A DNA stretch of 64,000 nt from Paenibacillus_D sp047238105 (GTDB taxonomy: Bacteria > Bacillota > Bacilli > Paenibacillales > Paenibacillaceae), in contig NZ_JBDFMD010000001.1 in NCBI RefSeq assembly GCF_047238105.1, positions 744,001 through 808,000 on the forward strand. The letters are read 5' to 3'. This document shows positions 24,745 through 32,449 of the stretch, in pieces. The notes under the pieces are model-generated. The model was given only the letters and a program-made list of their open reading frames with translations, was not told the origin of the DNA and ran no database searches. How positions within the stretch are numbered: position 1 is the stretch's first letter; every line of letters starts with the position of its first letter. The position numbers and the translations under genes were made by a program.

Positions 24745-26516
24745 AGCGCTCCTCCTTCTGCCGGGACACGAAACTGAATCTGCGTTCCCTGACCCTGCTG
24801 ACTGTGTATCGCAAGTCCATATTCGGCGCCGTATGCCAGCTGCAGTCGCAGATGAACATTACGGATGCCAATCCGCTGACCGTCATCCTCCTCGCGTTCT
24901 TCGAAGGAGGTCATGATCGCCTGGAGACGCTCTGGCAAGATGCCCAGGCCGTTGTCTTCGACGGAGATAACCACCTCGCCCCTCTCCCGCCATACCCTGA
25001 CACTGACCTTGCCGCCCTCTTCCCGCTTCTCCAGCCCATGGATGACGGCATTCTCCACCAGCGGCTGGATAATGAGGGGCGGCACCTGCACGTCGCCGAC
25101 GTCAGGCTCGCAGATGATCTCGTAAGCCAGCCGCTCCTCGTGGCGGAATTGCTGGATCTCCAAATAGCTCTGGACGATATCAAGCTCGTCCCGCAGCATG
25201 ACCGTCCGCTTGCCTGCCTCCAGGTTGGCCCGCATCATGCGGCCCAGCATCTTGACGACACGGGCGATTCCCTGCTGGCCGCTGAGATGCGCCTTCATGC
25301 GGATCGATTCCAGCGTATTGAAGAGGAAATGCGGGTTGATCTGACTAGCCAGCATTTTGAACTTGATCTCGTTTTGCCGCAGCTCGAGCTCGCTTTTCTC
25401 CCGGTTCGACTCCTTGATCTCCATCATCAGATCGTCGATGCTGACAACCATCGCATTGAACTGTCTGGACAACTGGCCGATCTCGTCGCGTCCGTCGATT
25501 GCCATCGAGGTCTCGAAATTGCCTGTCGCCACCTTGCTGATGTGCTTGCTGAGCCGCCGCAGGCGGTTGGAGATGAGCGAGGAGAAAGCGTAGATCAGCA
25601 CGACCGCGATTACAAGGCTGATGCCGATGACGAGCAGCGCCACATTATTGATCCGGTCAGCATCCCTGACGATGCTCTCTACCGAGAAGACAGAGATGAC
25701 CCGAATGCCGTTAAAGCTGGACTGGGGCAGCAGCTGCTCGATCAGGATCTTGGAGGCTTGGCCGTCCACGACCGCATCGAAGTCCCCGCTCTCCTCAGCG
25801 ATGACCGAAGCATCGAACCGTATGTCAGCGAGTGTCTTGCCGGTACGGCCCGGGCGGTTGGCCGCGATGATCGCATCCTGGTCGTCGACGATCATCGTCT
25901 CGAACGACTCTTGATCCAGGATCGACTGAAGCAGATTCGTATTCACATTGATAACCAGCACGCCATCCTCGTCGTTCTCGCGGAAGTCGACTTTGCGGAT
26001 CAGACTGAACCGCTGCGTCTGATCCCGCTCGTCTACGATCCGGTTCCAGGAGATCAAACCATTGGTCGCCAAGGCCTGCTGGTACCAAGCCTGTCTGATC
26101 GTGCCTTCGTCCGGCTGGATGAACTCCCAATTGTTCAACAGCGTCTGGTTGTCGATATAAAACCGAATATCGGTAATTTCTTTGTAAAGCCGGGCGTACT
26201 CCCTGAAGTCCGGGTAACCCCGATAAGCACTGACCACTTCATATACCGATTCATACTGCCGGTTGGCCACATCCTTGAGCCGACTGTCATAGGAGAGTCG
26301 GTAGGAGATATCGTAGGAGACATTGATTACCTCGGCTGTTCGCTTCAAAACCCGGTCGACGTTGAGCGCATTTTGCTCCATGGCATTGGTGAGCGCCATC
26401 TGCCGCAGCTCTCCCGTCAGGAAGAGTCCGACGATCATGACCGGTACGAATACGATCATAATAAAGGTCAGCATCAGCTTCTTTTGCAGCTTCATGTCAT
26501 TCAAGTAACGCAGCAT
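24741..26516 (-). CDS. YesM-type sensor histidine kinase
   Basis: About 591 residues. Membrane segments near 17-35 and around 300 flank an extracellular sensor (dCache-like). A HAMP region follows (ISNRLRRLSKHISKVATGNF), then the LytS/YesM-type kinase with SQINPHFLFNTLESIRMK as the phospho-acceptor His box and an ATP-binding VEDNGLGI. I chose the ATG at 26516 with GGAGAGGAAGG upstream instead of 26594. It forms an operon with the response regulator. Kinases of this class sense sugars outside the cell and switch on an adjacent ABC importer. Confidence 0.94.
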   Translation of the reverse strand: MLRYLNDMKLQKKLMLTFIMIVFVPVMIVGLFLTGELRQMALTNAMEQNALNVDRVLKRTAEVINVSYDISYRLSYDSRLKDVANRQYESVYEVVSAYRGYPDFREYARLYKEITDIRFYIDNQTLLNNWEFIQPDEGTIRQAWYQQALATNGLISWNRIVDERDQTQRFSLIRKVDFRENDEDGVLVINVNTNLLQSILDQESFETMIVDDQDAIIAANRPGRTGKTLADIRFDASVIAEESGDFDAVVDGQASKILIEQLLPQSSFNGIRVISVFSVESIVRDADRINNVALLVIGISLVIAVVLIYAFSSLISNRLRRLSKHISKVATGNFETSMAIDGRDEIGQLSRQFNAMVVSIDDLMMEIKESNREKSELELRQNEIKFKMLASQINPHFLFNTLESIRMKAHLSGQQGIARVVKMLGRMMRANLEAGKRTVMLRDELDIVQSYLEIQQFRHEERLAYEIICEPDVGDVQVPPLIIQPLVENAVIHGLEKREEGGKVSVRVWRERGEVVISVEDNGLGILPERLQAIMTSFEEREEDDGQRIGIRNVHLRLQLAYGAEYGLAIHSQQGQGTQIQFRVPAEGGAL

Positions 26517-26644
26517 GAACCTTCCTCTCCTGTCCCGGCAGCTCTCCGTAAGCGTTAACAAGTCCGCGCATGCGCATAGAGCTGCCTTATCCAACTATGA
26601 TTATAGTCGAATAAAGCAAGCAAAAGCATCTGTAAATTATATCA

Positions 26645-26663
26645 AAAATCATATGAAAATTAG
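26645..26663 (-). promoter_or_regulatory. Candidate response-regulator site upstream of the kinase gene
   Basis: Plus-strand AAAATCATATGAAAATTAG, nearly identical to 22763-22781 upstream of the importer. It lies about 130 nt before the kinase start, so the system may also regulate itself. Confidence 0.4.
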
Positions 26664-26682
26664 TGATTTACGCCTATCATAA

Positions 26683-26729
26683 CAAACCAAAGAAGGGATG
26701 CAGCCGATACTGCTCCCTTCTCTGGTTTG
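26683..26729 (-). terminator. Terminator of the uxaB-uxaA-uxaC operon
   Basis: 16-bp stem with one mismatch (CAAACCAAAGAAGGGA against TCCCTTCTCTGGTTTG). On the minus strand it starts about 12 nt after the uxaC stop and ends in GGTTTGTTATG. Confidence 0.8.
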
Positions 26730-26740
26730 CCATAATTCAA

Positions 26741-28000
26741 TTAGTTGGCCGGAAGCTCCCGCTTCAGGAAATTCCAGAAGTTGTTGTAGAACAGATCGGC
26801 GACGTCGCGCTCGATCTCCTCGGCCGTCACCTGCCAGCCGGATGCCGCGATGTCAGCATACTTGTCGATCAGCGCGTCGCCGATGATCCGCTTGGAGTGG
26901 CTCCATTTGTAGACGACCTGATCGAGGACGCGCGCGTCGGAGTGCTGCGGGATCATGCTCGTACCCAGCATTTCCATCCGCATCCGGGTCATCTCGTCGA
27001 TGAAGACCGGATTGTTCAGGAACCACCAGCAGCCGAACACCATCAGGTTGCGGAACTTGCGCGCCAGCACCGTCAGCTCCTGCTGATTCTCGCGGGAGAG
27101 CATCGTCACCAGGAATTTGTTCTGCGGGTATTGCAGCAGCATATGCTCAAGCGACTCCAGAGAGGCCTTGGCGACGAAATCGCCGGCATCGCCAAGCGCC
27201 GGATGAACTCTTTTCTTGACGCCGATCATCATCGCAAACGGGATGTTGCGCTCGCGGCTCACAGGCAGGATACAGTCGGCGATGACACGAGAGCGGTCCG
27301 AATCCTCCGGGAATGCGAAGTCAGGAGGCAGCGAAACAGCCATGTAGAGCGGCTTCATGCGGTCGATCCAGTCTGTCAGGAAGCGCTGCACCTCGCCGAT
27401 CGTCGCTTCATTCCACTCGTCTTGCACCTCGTAGCCCCATTCGCGCAGCCGCGATTTGGTGTTGGCGTAGTCATTGAGCAGCGGGTCCATCCGCAGTACC
27501 GCGTGGAAGCGATCATCATACTCGACGCCGCTCAGCCAGACGTTGCGCTCTTCTTCATTGAAGACGTCATTGGTCATGACGACATGTTCAACCTTGGCCA
27601 GCTTCAGGGCTGCATCCACATGCTCGGCGGCCGTCATGCCGTCGAAGTACTTACGGTAGCTCGCCAGATCGCGGCTGCCCACGTCCTGGCCGAAGGCGTC
27701 CAGACAAGTCAGGACGCCGCGGCACGCTTCGCTGATCGGCGAATGGTTGATGAACAGCTCCTGCCAGATCAGCTCCGCCTGCTGCTGCTTGCTCAGCTTC
27801 CAGAAGTCCTCGATCGCAATGTCCGACCAGCGCATCACTTCGGCGACCAGATAGTGGTACGTCAGCAGCTCGTCGATACCGCGGAGCAGCAATCCGCCGA
27901 ATTCCGGGGCGTACAGATGGGTATGCAGATCCGTTACCGGCTGCGCAGCTACCGTTTTGCGGACAAACTCCGCCAGTTGATCCTGTGCAATAACTGTCAT
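26741..28000 (-). CDS. uxaC: Uronate isomerase, divergent (BH0493-like) branch
   Basis: 419 residues, shorter than classical UxaC (about 470). This amidohydrolase-fold TIM barrel has the first-strand metal motif VTDLHTHLYAP. Further conserved segments include LLTYHYLVAEVMRW, a late MIPQHSDARVLDQVVYKWSH with His and Asp, and a C-terminal DVADLFYNNFWNFL. It fits the second uronate isomerase group known from Bacillus halodurans BH0493. It converts D-galacturonate to tagaturonate and D-glucuronate to fructuronate. It is third in the operon after uxaB and uxaA, 68 bp downstream, with GGAGGAATCATCGAC before the ATG. Those neighbours strongly support the role. Confidence 0.88.
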   Translation of the reverse strand: MTVIAQDQLAEFVRKTVAAQPVTDLHTHLYAPEFGGLLLRGIDELLTYHYLVAEVMRWSDIAIEDFWKLSKQQQAELIWQELFINHSPISEACRGVLTCLDAFGQDVGSRDLASYRKYFDGMTAAEHVDAALKLAKVEHVVMTNDVFNEEERNVWLSGVEYDDRFHAVLRMDPLLNDYANTKSRLREWGYEVQDEWNEATIGEVQRFLTDWIDRMKPLYMAVSLPPDFAFPEDSDRSRVIADCILPVSRERNIPFAMMIGVKKRVHPALGDAGDFVAKASLESLEHMLLQYPQNKFLVTMLSRENQQELTVLARKFRNLMVFGCWWFLNNPVFIDEMTRMRMEMLGTSMIPQHSDARVLDQVVYKWSHSKRIIGDALIDKYADIAASGWQVTAEEIERDVADLFYNNFWNFLKRELPAN

Positions 28001-28068
28001 GTCGATGATTCCTCCAATACAAATTGTGTAGAATGGAATGACTTCGTGATCAAAAGCGACTGCTGATG

Positions 28069-29559
28069 TTAGAGGGTTACGCCGTCCTTAAAGATCGCAA
28101 TCTCCCGATACCCGTACAGCTCGTTGTTCGTCTCCTTGACGCCCGATGCGAGGTCCAGTACGTATCGGAACAGCGCATCCCTGACTTCATCCTTGTCGGC
28201 GCCGTCGATCAGTTGGCCGGCGTTGAAGTCGATCCAGTGCTTCTTGCGCTCGGCCAGTGTCGAGTTGGTCGAGATCTTCACCGTCGGCACAGCGCCGCCG
28301 AACGGCGTACCGCGTCCAGTCGTGAACAGGACGATATGCGCGCCTGCGGCGGCAAGCGCCGTCACTGACACCTGATCATTGCCCGGCGCCTGGACCAGAT
28401 TAAGCCCCTGCGCGCGTACGCGCTCCCCGTAAGGCAGGACGTCCATCACATTGCTGGTGCCGCCCTTTTGCGTGCAGCCGAGCGACTTTTCCTCGAGCGT
28501 GCTGATGCCGCCGCTCTTATTGCCCGGGGACGGATTCTCATACACTTCCTGGCCGTAGCGGATGAAATAAGCCTTGAAGTCGTTGACCAGCGAGACGATC
28601 TTCTCGAAGGTGTCCTCGTCCTTGGCCCGGTTCATCAGTATCGTCTCCGCGCCGAACATCTCCGGCACCTCGGTCAGGATCGATGTGCCGCCGTAGCTGA
28701 TCAGCTTATCCGAGAAGGCGCCGACGAGCGGATTGCCGGTGATGCCGGAGAAGCCGTCCGAGCCCCCGCACTTCAGCCCGACCTTCAGCTTGGAGACCGG
28801 GATCGGCTGACGGGTCATCGTCTCTGCATAATCGACCAGTTCGTCGAGCAGCTCCAGCCCGCGTTCCAGTTCGTTGTCCACCTCTTGCGCGGACATGAAC
28901 TTGATGCGGCGGGGATCGGGATCTCCGATAACCTGCTTGAACTCGCCGATCTGGTTGTTCTCGCAGCCGAGCCCCACGACGAGCACGCCTGCGGCGTTGG
29001 GATGATTGGCAAGCGCAGCGAGCAGCTTCTGCGTGTAGCTCAGATCGTCGCCGAGCTGCGAGCAGCCCAGAGGATGGGAGAAATGATGGACCCCGTCGAT
29101 GCCCCGTCCCGTATAGCGCTTACCGGCCAGCTTCTCTAGACGCTCGCACGTTTTGTTGATGCAGCCCACTGTATTGATAATCCAGATCTCGTTGCGAATA
29201 CCGGCTTCGCCGTTCTCCCTCAGATAGCCGCTAAAGGTCGGCACCTCTGCCGGAGCGGGCGGCGGCTGGAGCTGCGGCTTGTAATCGTAGGACAACAGAC
29301 CGGATAATCCCGACTTCAGATTGTGCGTATGCACCCACTGCCCGGGAGCAATATCCTGCTGCGCCACACCGATGGAATAGCCAAACTTGTAGACGTGCTC
29401 ACCCTTGGCAATCGCTTTCACTGCTGCCTTGTGTCCGGCAGGGATGTCCTCGTGCAACGTTATTATTGTACCATCAATCTCGAATTCCGTCCCGGCCTTC
29501 GTCTCCTGATAGAGGATAAAAACCGAGTCTTCCTGATTAATCTTGATATAAGCATTCAT
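28069..29559 (-). CDS. uxaA: Altronate dehydratase
   Basis: 496 residues, the full two-domain length. The N-terminal SAF domain (1-95) includes GHKAAVKAIAKGEHVYKFG. The catalytic domain has VGCINKTCERL, HHFSHPLGCSQLGDD, VGLGCENNQI, GLKCGGSDGFSGITGNP and the C-terminal TTGRGTPFGGAVPTVKIS. It dehydrates altronate to 2-keto-3-deoxygluconate in the cytosol. It overlaps uxaB by 4 nt and precedes uxaC. Confidence 0.96.
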   Translation of the reverse strand: MNAYIKINQEDSVFILYQETKAGTEFEIDGTIITLHEDIPAGHKAAVKAIAKGEHVYKFGYSIGVAQQDIAPGQWVHTHNLKSGLSGLLSYDYKPQLQPPPAPAEVPTFSGYLRENGEAGIRNEIWIINTVGCINKTCERLEKLAGKRYTGRGIDGVHHFSHPLGCSQLGDDLSYTQKLLAALANHPNAAGVLVVGLGCENNQIGEFKQVIGDPDPRRIKFMSAQEVDNELERGLELLDELVDYAETMTRQPIPVSKLKVGLKCGGSDGFSGITGNPLVGAFSDKLISYGGTSILTEVPEMFGAETILMNRAKDEDTFEKIVSLVNDFKAYFIRYGQEVYENPSPGNKSGGISTLEEKSLGCTQKGGTSNVMDVLPYGERVRAQGLNLVQAPGNDQVSVTALAAAGAHIVLFTTGRGTPFGGAVPTVKISTNSTLAERKKHWIDFNAGQLIDGADKDEVRDALFRYVLDLASGVKETNNELYGYREIAIFKDGVTL

Positions 29560-31067
29560 CGCATCTCCTCCTCCTCCTGCGCGAGCAGAGCCGAGAGCGC
29601 GCTCACCAGCTGAGTATAGCAGCCTTCCTGCAGCTCGGCAGGCAGCTCCCGTCCGGGCGGCGACGTCCAGATGGCTTCTGATTCCATGACGCCTTCCACC
29701 AGCACCGTCAGATCCCGCGTCTGCTCATAGATCGTCCAGAGACCTGCAAACGCCGCCAGGCTATCCGCATTGTCTTTCAGCTCATACGTTTCTTTCCTGC
29801 CGCCCTTGACGCGGTATCCTTCCCAGATGTCGCCCCGGGCTGCGCACCGGTGGAAACGGATGAAGCAGGCCAGTGAAGCAATCATCGTATCCGGCACGAT
29901 CCCCTGTGCCGCAGCATACTCGCGCAGGGTCGGCTGCAGCCGCGTCTGGAACTTCTGCACCGAGTTCAGCGCGATATCCAGCAGCTTGTGATCGATAAAC
30001 GGATTGGCAAAGCGCTCCAGCGTTCGATTGATGTACGCCTCGGACTCTTCTGCCGGGAAAGGCAGCACAGCTGACACCGTCTCGCCCAGAAATCGCTTCA
30101 GCGGCGCAGCCACGCGTTCGTCAGCGATCGACTCCCGGACGATATCATGCCCCAGCAGATATGCCATTGGCACTAGAAAGGTGTGCGCACCGTTCAGGAT
30201 ACGCACCTTGCGCATGCTGTAAGGCTTGAGATCATGGACCCACTCGACTTGAAGACCCGCCTCGGCGAATGGCAGGCGGGATCTCAGCTCCGCATCTCCT
30301 TCGATAACCCACTGGTAATATGGCTCCGCAGCGACCAGCATCCGGTCTTCAAAACCGAGCCCTTGCTGCAGAGCGGCCGCCTCCGGCTCCGGAGGGTAGC
30401 CTGTGACGATCCGGTCGACGAGCGAGTTGACGAACCGGCTGGCATTACGGATGTAGCGTTCAAAGTCGGCGCCGAGCTGCCAGGCCTGAGCCTTCTGCAG
30501 CACCACCTCGCGCAGCGCATCTCCGGGCCGCGGCAGCAGCTCGCAAGGGACGATCACCACGCCGCTGTCCGGACCGAGGGTCTGGAAGCGGCGGAAGAGC
30601 CAGGCGGTCAGCTTGCCCGGGTAGGACAGGATCGGCCGGCCGGGATTGTAAGCTTCCTCTGTATAGACTACACCTGCTTCGGTCGTGTTGGAGAACACAA
30701 ACTCAATCTGCGTCTCCTCCGCAGAAGCCATAAATGTCTCCCACTCGGCATAGGGATCGACGCACTGCGAGATGCTGCTGACCAGCTCGGTGCGGTCGAT
30801 CGTCTCGCCGCCGCTGACGCCCCGCTCTACGAGCGTGAACAGCCCTTCCTGCTCCCGCAGCACCTCCAGCTTCGGCGCGCCAGCGGGCCTGGGCTGGGTG
30901 ACCAGCACGGAGCCGCGGAACAAGCCCTGGCTGTTACTGCGATGGATCATCCAATTGACAAAGGCGCGGATAAAATTCCCTTCTCCGATCTGAATGGCCC
31001 TGACAGGCCAATCGCCCGTCTGTCCGGCAACAGCCGGATGCGAGCGCGTTAAACGCGGCAAATTCAT
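29556..31067 (-). CDS. uxaB: Tagaturonate reductase (altronate oxidoreductase)
   Basis: 503 residues of the mannitol dehydrogenase family. The NAD-binding start is WPVRAIQIGEGNFIRAFVNW. Catalytic Lys and neighbours lie in HDLKPYSMRKVRILNGAHT, which is diagnostic of the family. It reduces tagaturonate to altronate. It is the first gene of the uxaB-A-C operon; the start at 31067 follows GGAGGGTT. A perfect 16-bp LacI-type operator lies 24 nt upstream of the start codon. The 4-nt overlap with uxaA indicates coupling. Confidence 0.95.
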   Translation of the reverse strand: MNLPRLTRSHPAVAGQTGDWPVRAIQIGEGNFIRAFVNWMIHRSNSQGLFRGSVLVTQPRPAGAPKLEVLREQEGLFTLVERGVSGGETIDRTELVSSISQCVDPYAEWETFMASAEETQIEFVFSNTTEAGVVYTEEAYNPGRPILSYPGKLTAWLFRRFQTLGPDSGVVIVPCELLPRPGDALREVVLQKAQAWQLGADFERYIRNASRFVNSLVDRIVTGYPPEPEAAALQQGLGFEDRMLVAAEPYYQWVIEGDAELRSRLPFAEAGLQVEWVHDLKPYSMRKVRILNGAHTFLVPMAYLLGHDIVRESIADERVAAPLKRFLGETVSAVLPFPAEESEAYINRTLERFANPFIDHKLLDIALNSVQKFQTRLQPTLREYAAAQGIVPDTMIASLACFIRFHRCAARGDIWEGYRVKGGRKETYELKDNADSLAAFAGLWTIYEQTRDLTVLVEGVMESEAIWTSPPGRELPAELQEGCYTQLVSALSALLAQEEEEMR

Positions 31068-31090
31068 ATTAACCCTCCACCTCCTATATA

Positions 31091-31131
31091 ATAACAACGT
31101 TGTTATAATGGCGTGCAGCCTCTCCTTCCAA
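31091..31131 (-). promoter_or_regulatory. uxaB promoter with perfect LacI-type operator
   Basis: The perfect palindrome ATAACAACGTTGTTAT lies at 31091-31106. On the minus strand TTGGAA (31126-31131), 18 nt and TATAAC (31102-31107) could be the promoter, with the operator covering the -10 and the transcription start. The operator is certain; the promoter boxes are a best guess. Confidence 0.75.
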
Positions 31132-31144
31132 ACTGAGCGGAAGC

Positions 31145-32119
31145 CTAGCCGGGCGGGGCTGCAACCGAGCTGCGCACGTGAAGCACCGGTTTGATCGTCC
31201 GGCTGAGATGCTCTGCGCCATCCTGGAGAATCTGCATCATCATCTCCACTGTCTGCTCCGCTACCTCCTCAAGCGGCGGTCCCACCGAGGTCAGCGGCAC
31301 TTCGGCATAAGCCATCTCGGGCAGCTCGTCATAACCGATAAGCGACATCTCTGAAGGTACGGCTATGCCACGCTCGGTGAAGGCCCGCAAAGCGCCGCGC
31401 GCGACCAGATTGTTGCTGCCGATGAACGCTGTCGGGGAGCCTTCTCCGTCAGGCAGCCGCATGATCGCCTCGTAGCCGTCCTCCCAGGACAATCCCCCAG
31501 GCAGCACGTAACCCGGCGTAAGCGGCAGGCCGACATCCAGAAGCGCTTCCTTGTAACCGCGCAGCTTGACCTCCTGGGTATCGCCGATGAAGCCGATCCG
31601 GCGGTGGCCAAGCCCATACAGATGCTCAACAGCGGCATAGATGCCCGCCTTGCGGTCAATCTGCAGGACGTGCACCGGGAGATGCAGGTTGCTGCCGACG
31701 ACCAGCAGCGGCGTATCCAGCGTAGCCAGCCGCTTGGACAGCTTCAGCGCACGCTCCTCCACGTCTCCCCAGAAGATAAGGCCGTCAACCCGCATCTGCC
31801 TGAACCAGTCGGAAGCTTGCTCCGGCGGCGACATCATCATGACGATCTCGTAGCCATGGACCTGGAACATCTGGAAGAGGCGCATCGCAAGCTGGGCATA
31901 GAGGGGGTTGTTGACATCCTGCCAGATCAGACCGATCATCTGGCTCTTGCCGCTGACCAGCTGCCTGGCCAACAGGTTCCTCCGGTAACCGTATTGCTCC
32001 GCGATCTGCAGCACCTTGCGTTTGGTCTCTTCCTTCACCAGCGGACTGTCGTTAAGCGCTTTCGAGACTGTACTGAAGCTGCAGCCGGCGAGCTTGGCTA
32101 TTTCTTTTATCGTGATCAT
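31145..32119 (-). CDS. LacI family repressor of the uxa operon
   Basis: 324 residues. The N-terminal DNA-binding headpiece is ITIKEIAKLAGCSFSTVSKA followed by the hinge-helix region. The rest is a periplasmic-binding-like effector domain (MIGLIWQDVNNPLYAQLAMR, GHRRIGFIGDTQEVKLRGY, SLIGYDELPEMAYAEVPLTS). I chose the ATG at 32119 preceded by GGTGAG; the ORF to 32257 would cross the promoter. It is upstream of uxaB on the same strand, and both carry the same operator, so it is probably autoregulated and released by a uronate pathway intermediate. That ligand is inferred. Confidence 0.93.
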   Translation of the reverse strand: MITIKEIAKLAGCSFSTVSKALNDSPLVKEETKRKVLQIAEQYGYRRNLLARQLVSGKSQMIGLIWQDVNNPLYAQLAMRLFQMFQVHGYEIVMMMSPPEQASDWFRQMRVDGLIFWGDVEERALKLSKRLATLDTPLLVVGSNLHLPVHVLQIDRKAGIYAAVEHLYGLGHRRIGFIGDTQEVKLRGYKEALLDVGLPLTPGYVLPGGLSWEDGYEAIMRLPDGEGSPTAFIGSNNLVARGALRAFTERGIAVPSEMSLIGYDELPEMAYAEVPLTSVGPPLEEVAEQTVEMMMQILQDGAEHLSRTIKPVLHVRSSVAAPPG

Positions 32120-32156
32120 CTTCTCACCCAACCCGCTTTCGCCTTGCTTTGCCTTC

Positions 32157-32200
32157 ACTATAGCACAAACTGATTGCCAGAACAATAACAACGTTGTTAT
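32157..32200 (-). promoter_or_regulatory. Autoregulated promoter of the lacI-type gene
   Basis: TTGTTC (32180-32185), 17 nt and TATAGT (32157-32162) with a TG extension form a good promoter on the minus strand. The identical palindrome ATAACAACGTTGTTAT at 32185-32200 touches the -35 box. Confidence 0.8.
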
Positions 32201-32449
32201 AAACGATCTAAATGCCATGCTAGGTCCAATTCCATACAAATAATAATAAACGCTCACAAATCCGGGATAAAGCCCGACAAAAAATAGTCCTTTTGGGCAT
32301 CCATTATTCGACGTTTTTTTCTTAATCCTTCTGTTACGATCAAATTGAACTAAAACGAAAACGCAAGATAAGGAGTGATACAGTGAATTAGTGAAATGTT
32401 TCAGGGTCCATATTTGCTAAAACGAAAATATTGAAGGGAGTAATCCACA

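Noticed and set aside
24804..26558. 584-aa plus-strand ORF opposite the histidine kinase
   Set aside because: Antisense shadow of a well-supported kinase gene; no SD and unnatural composition.
26663..28066. 467-aa plus-strand ORF opposite uxaC
   Set aside because: Antisense shadow produced by GC-rich codon bias in uxaC.
32392..32403. CcpA cre site (TGAAATGTTTCA)
   Set aside because: Only 12 bp and lacks the central CG required by the cre consensus.
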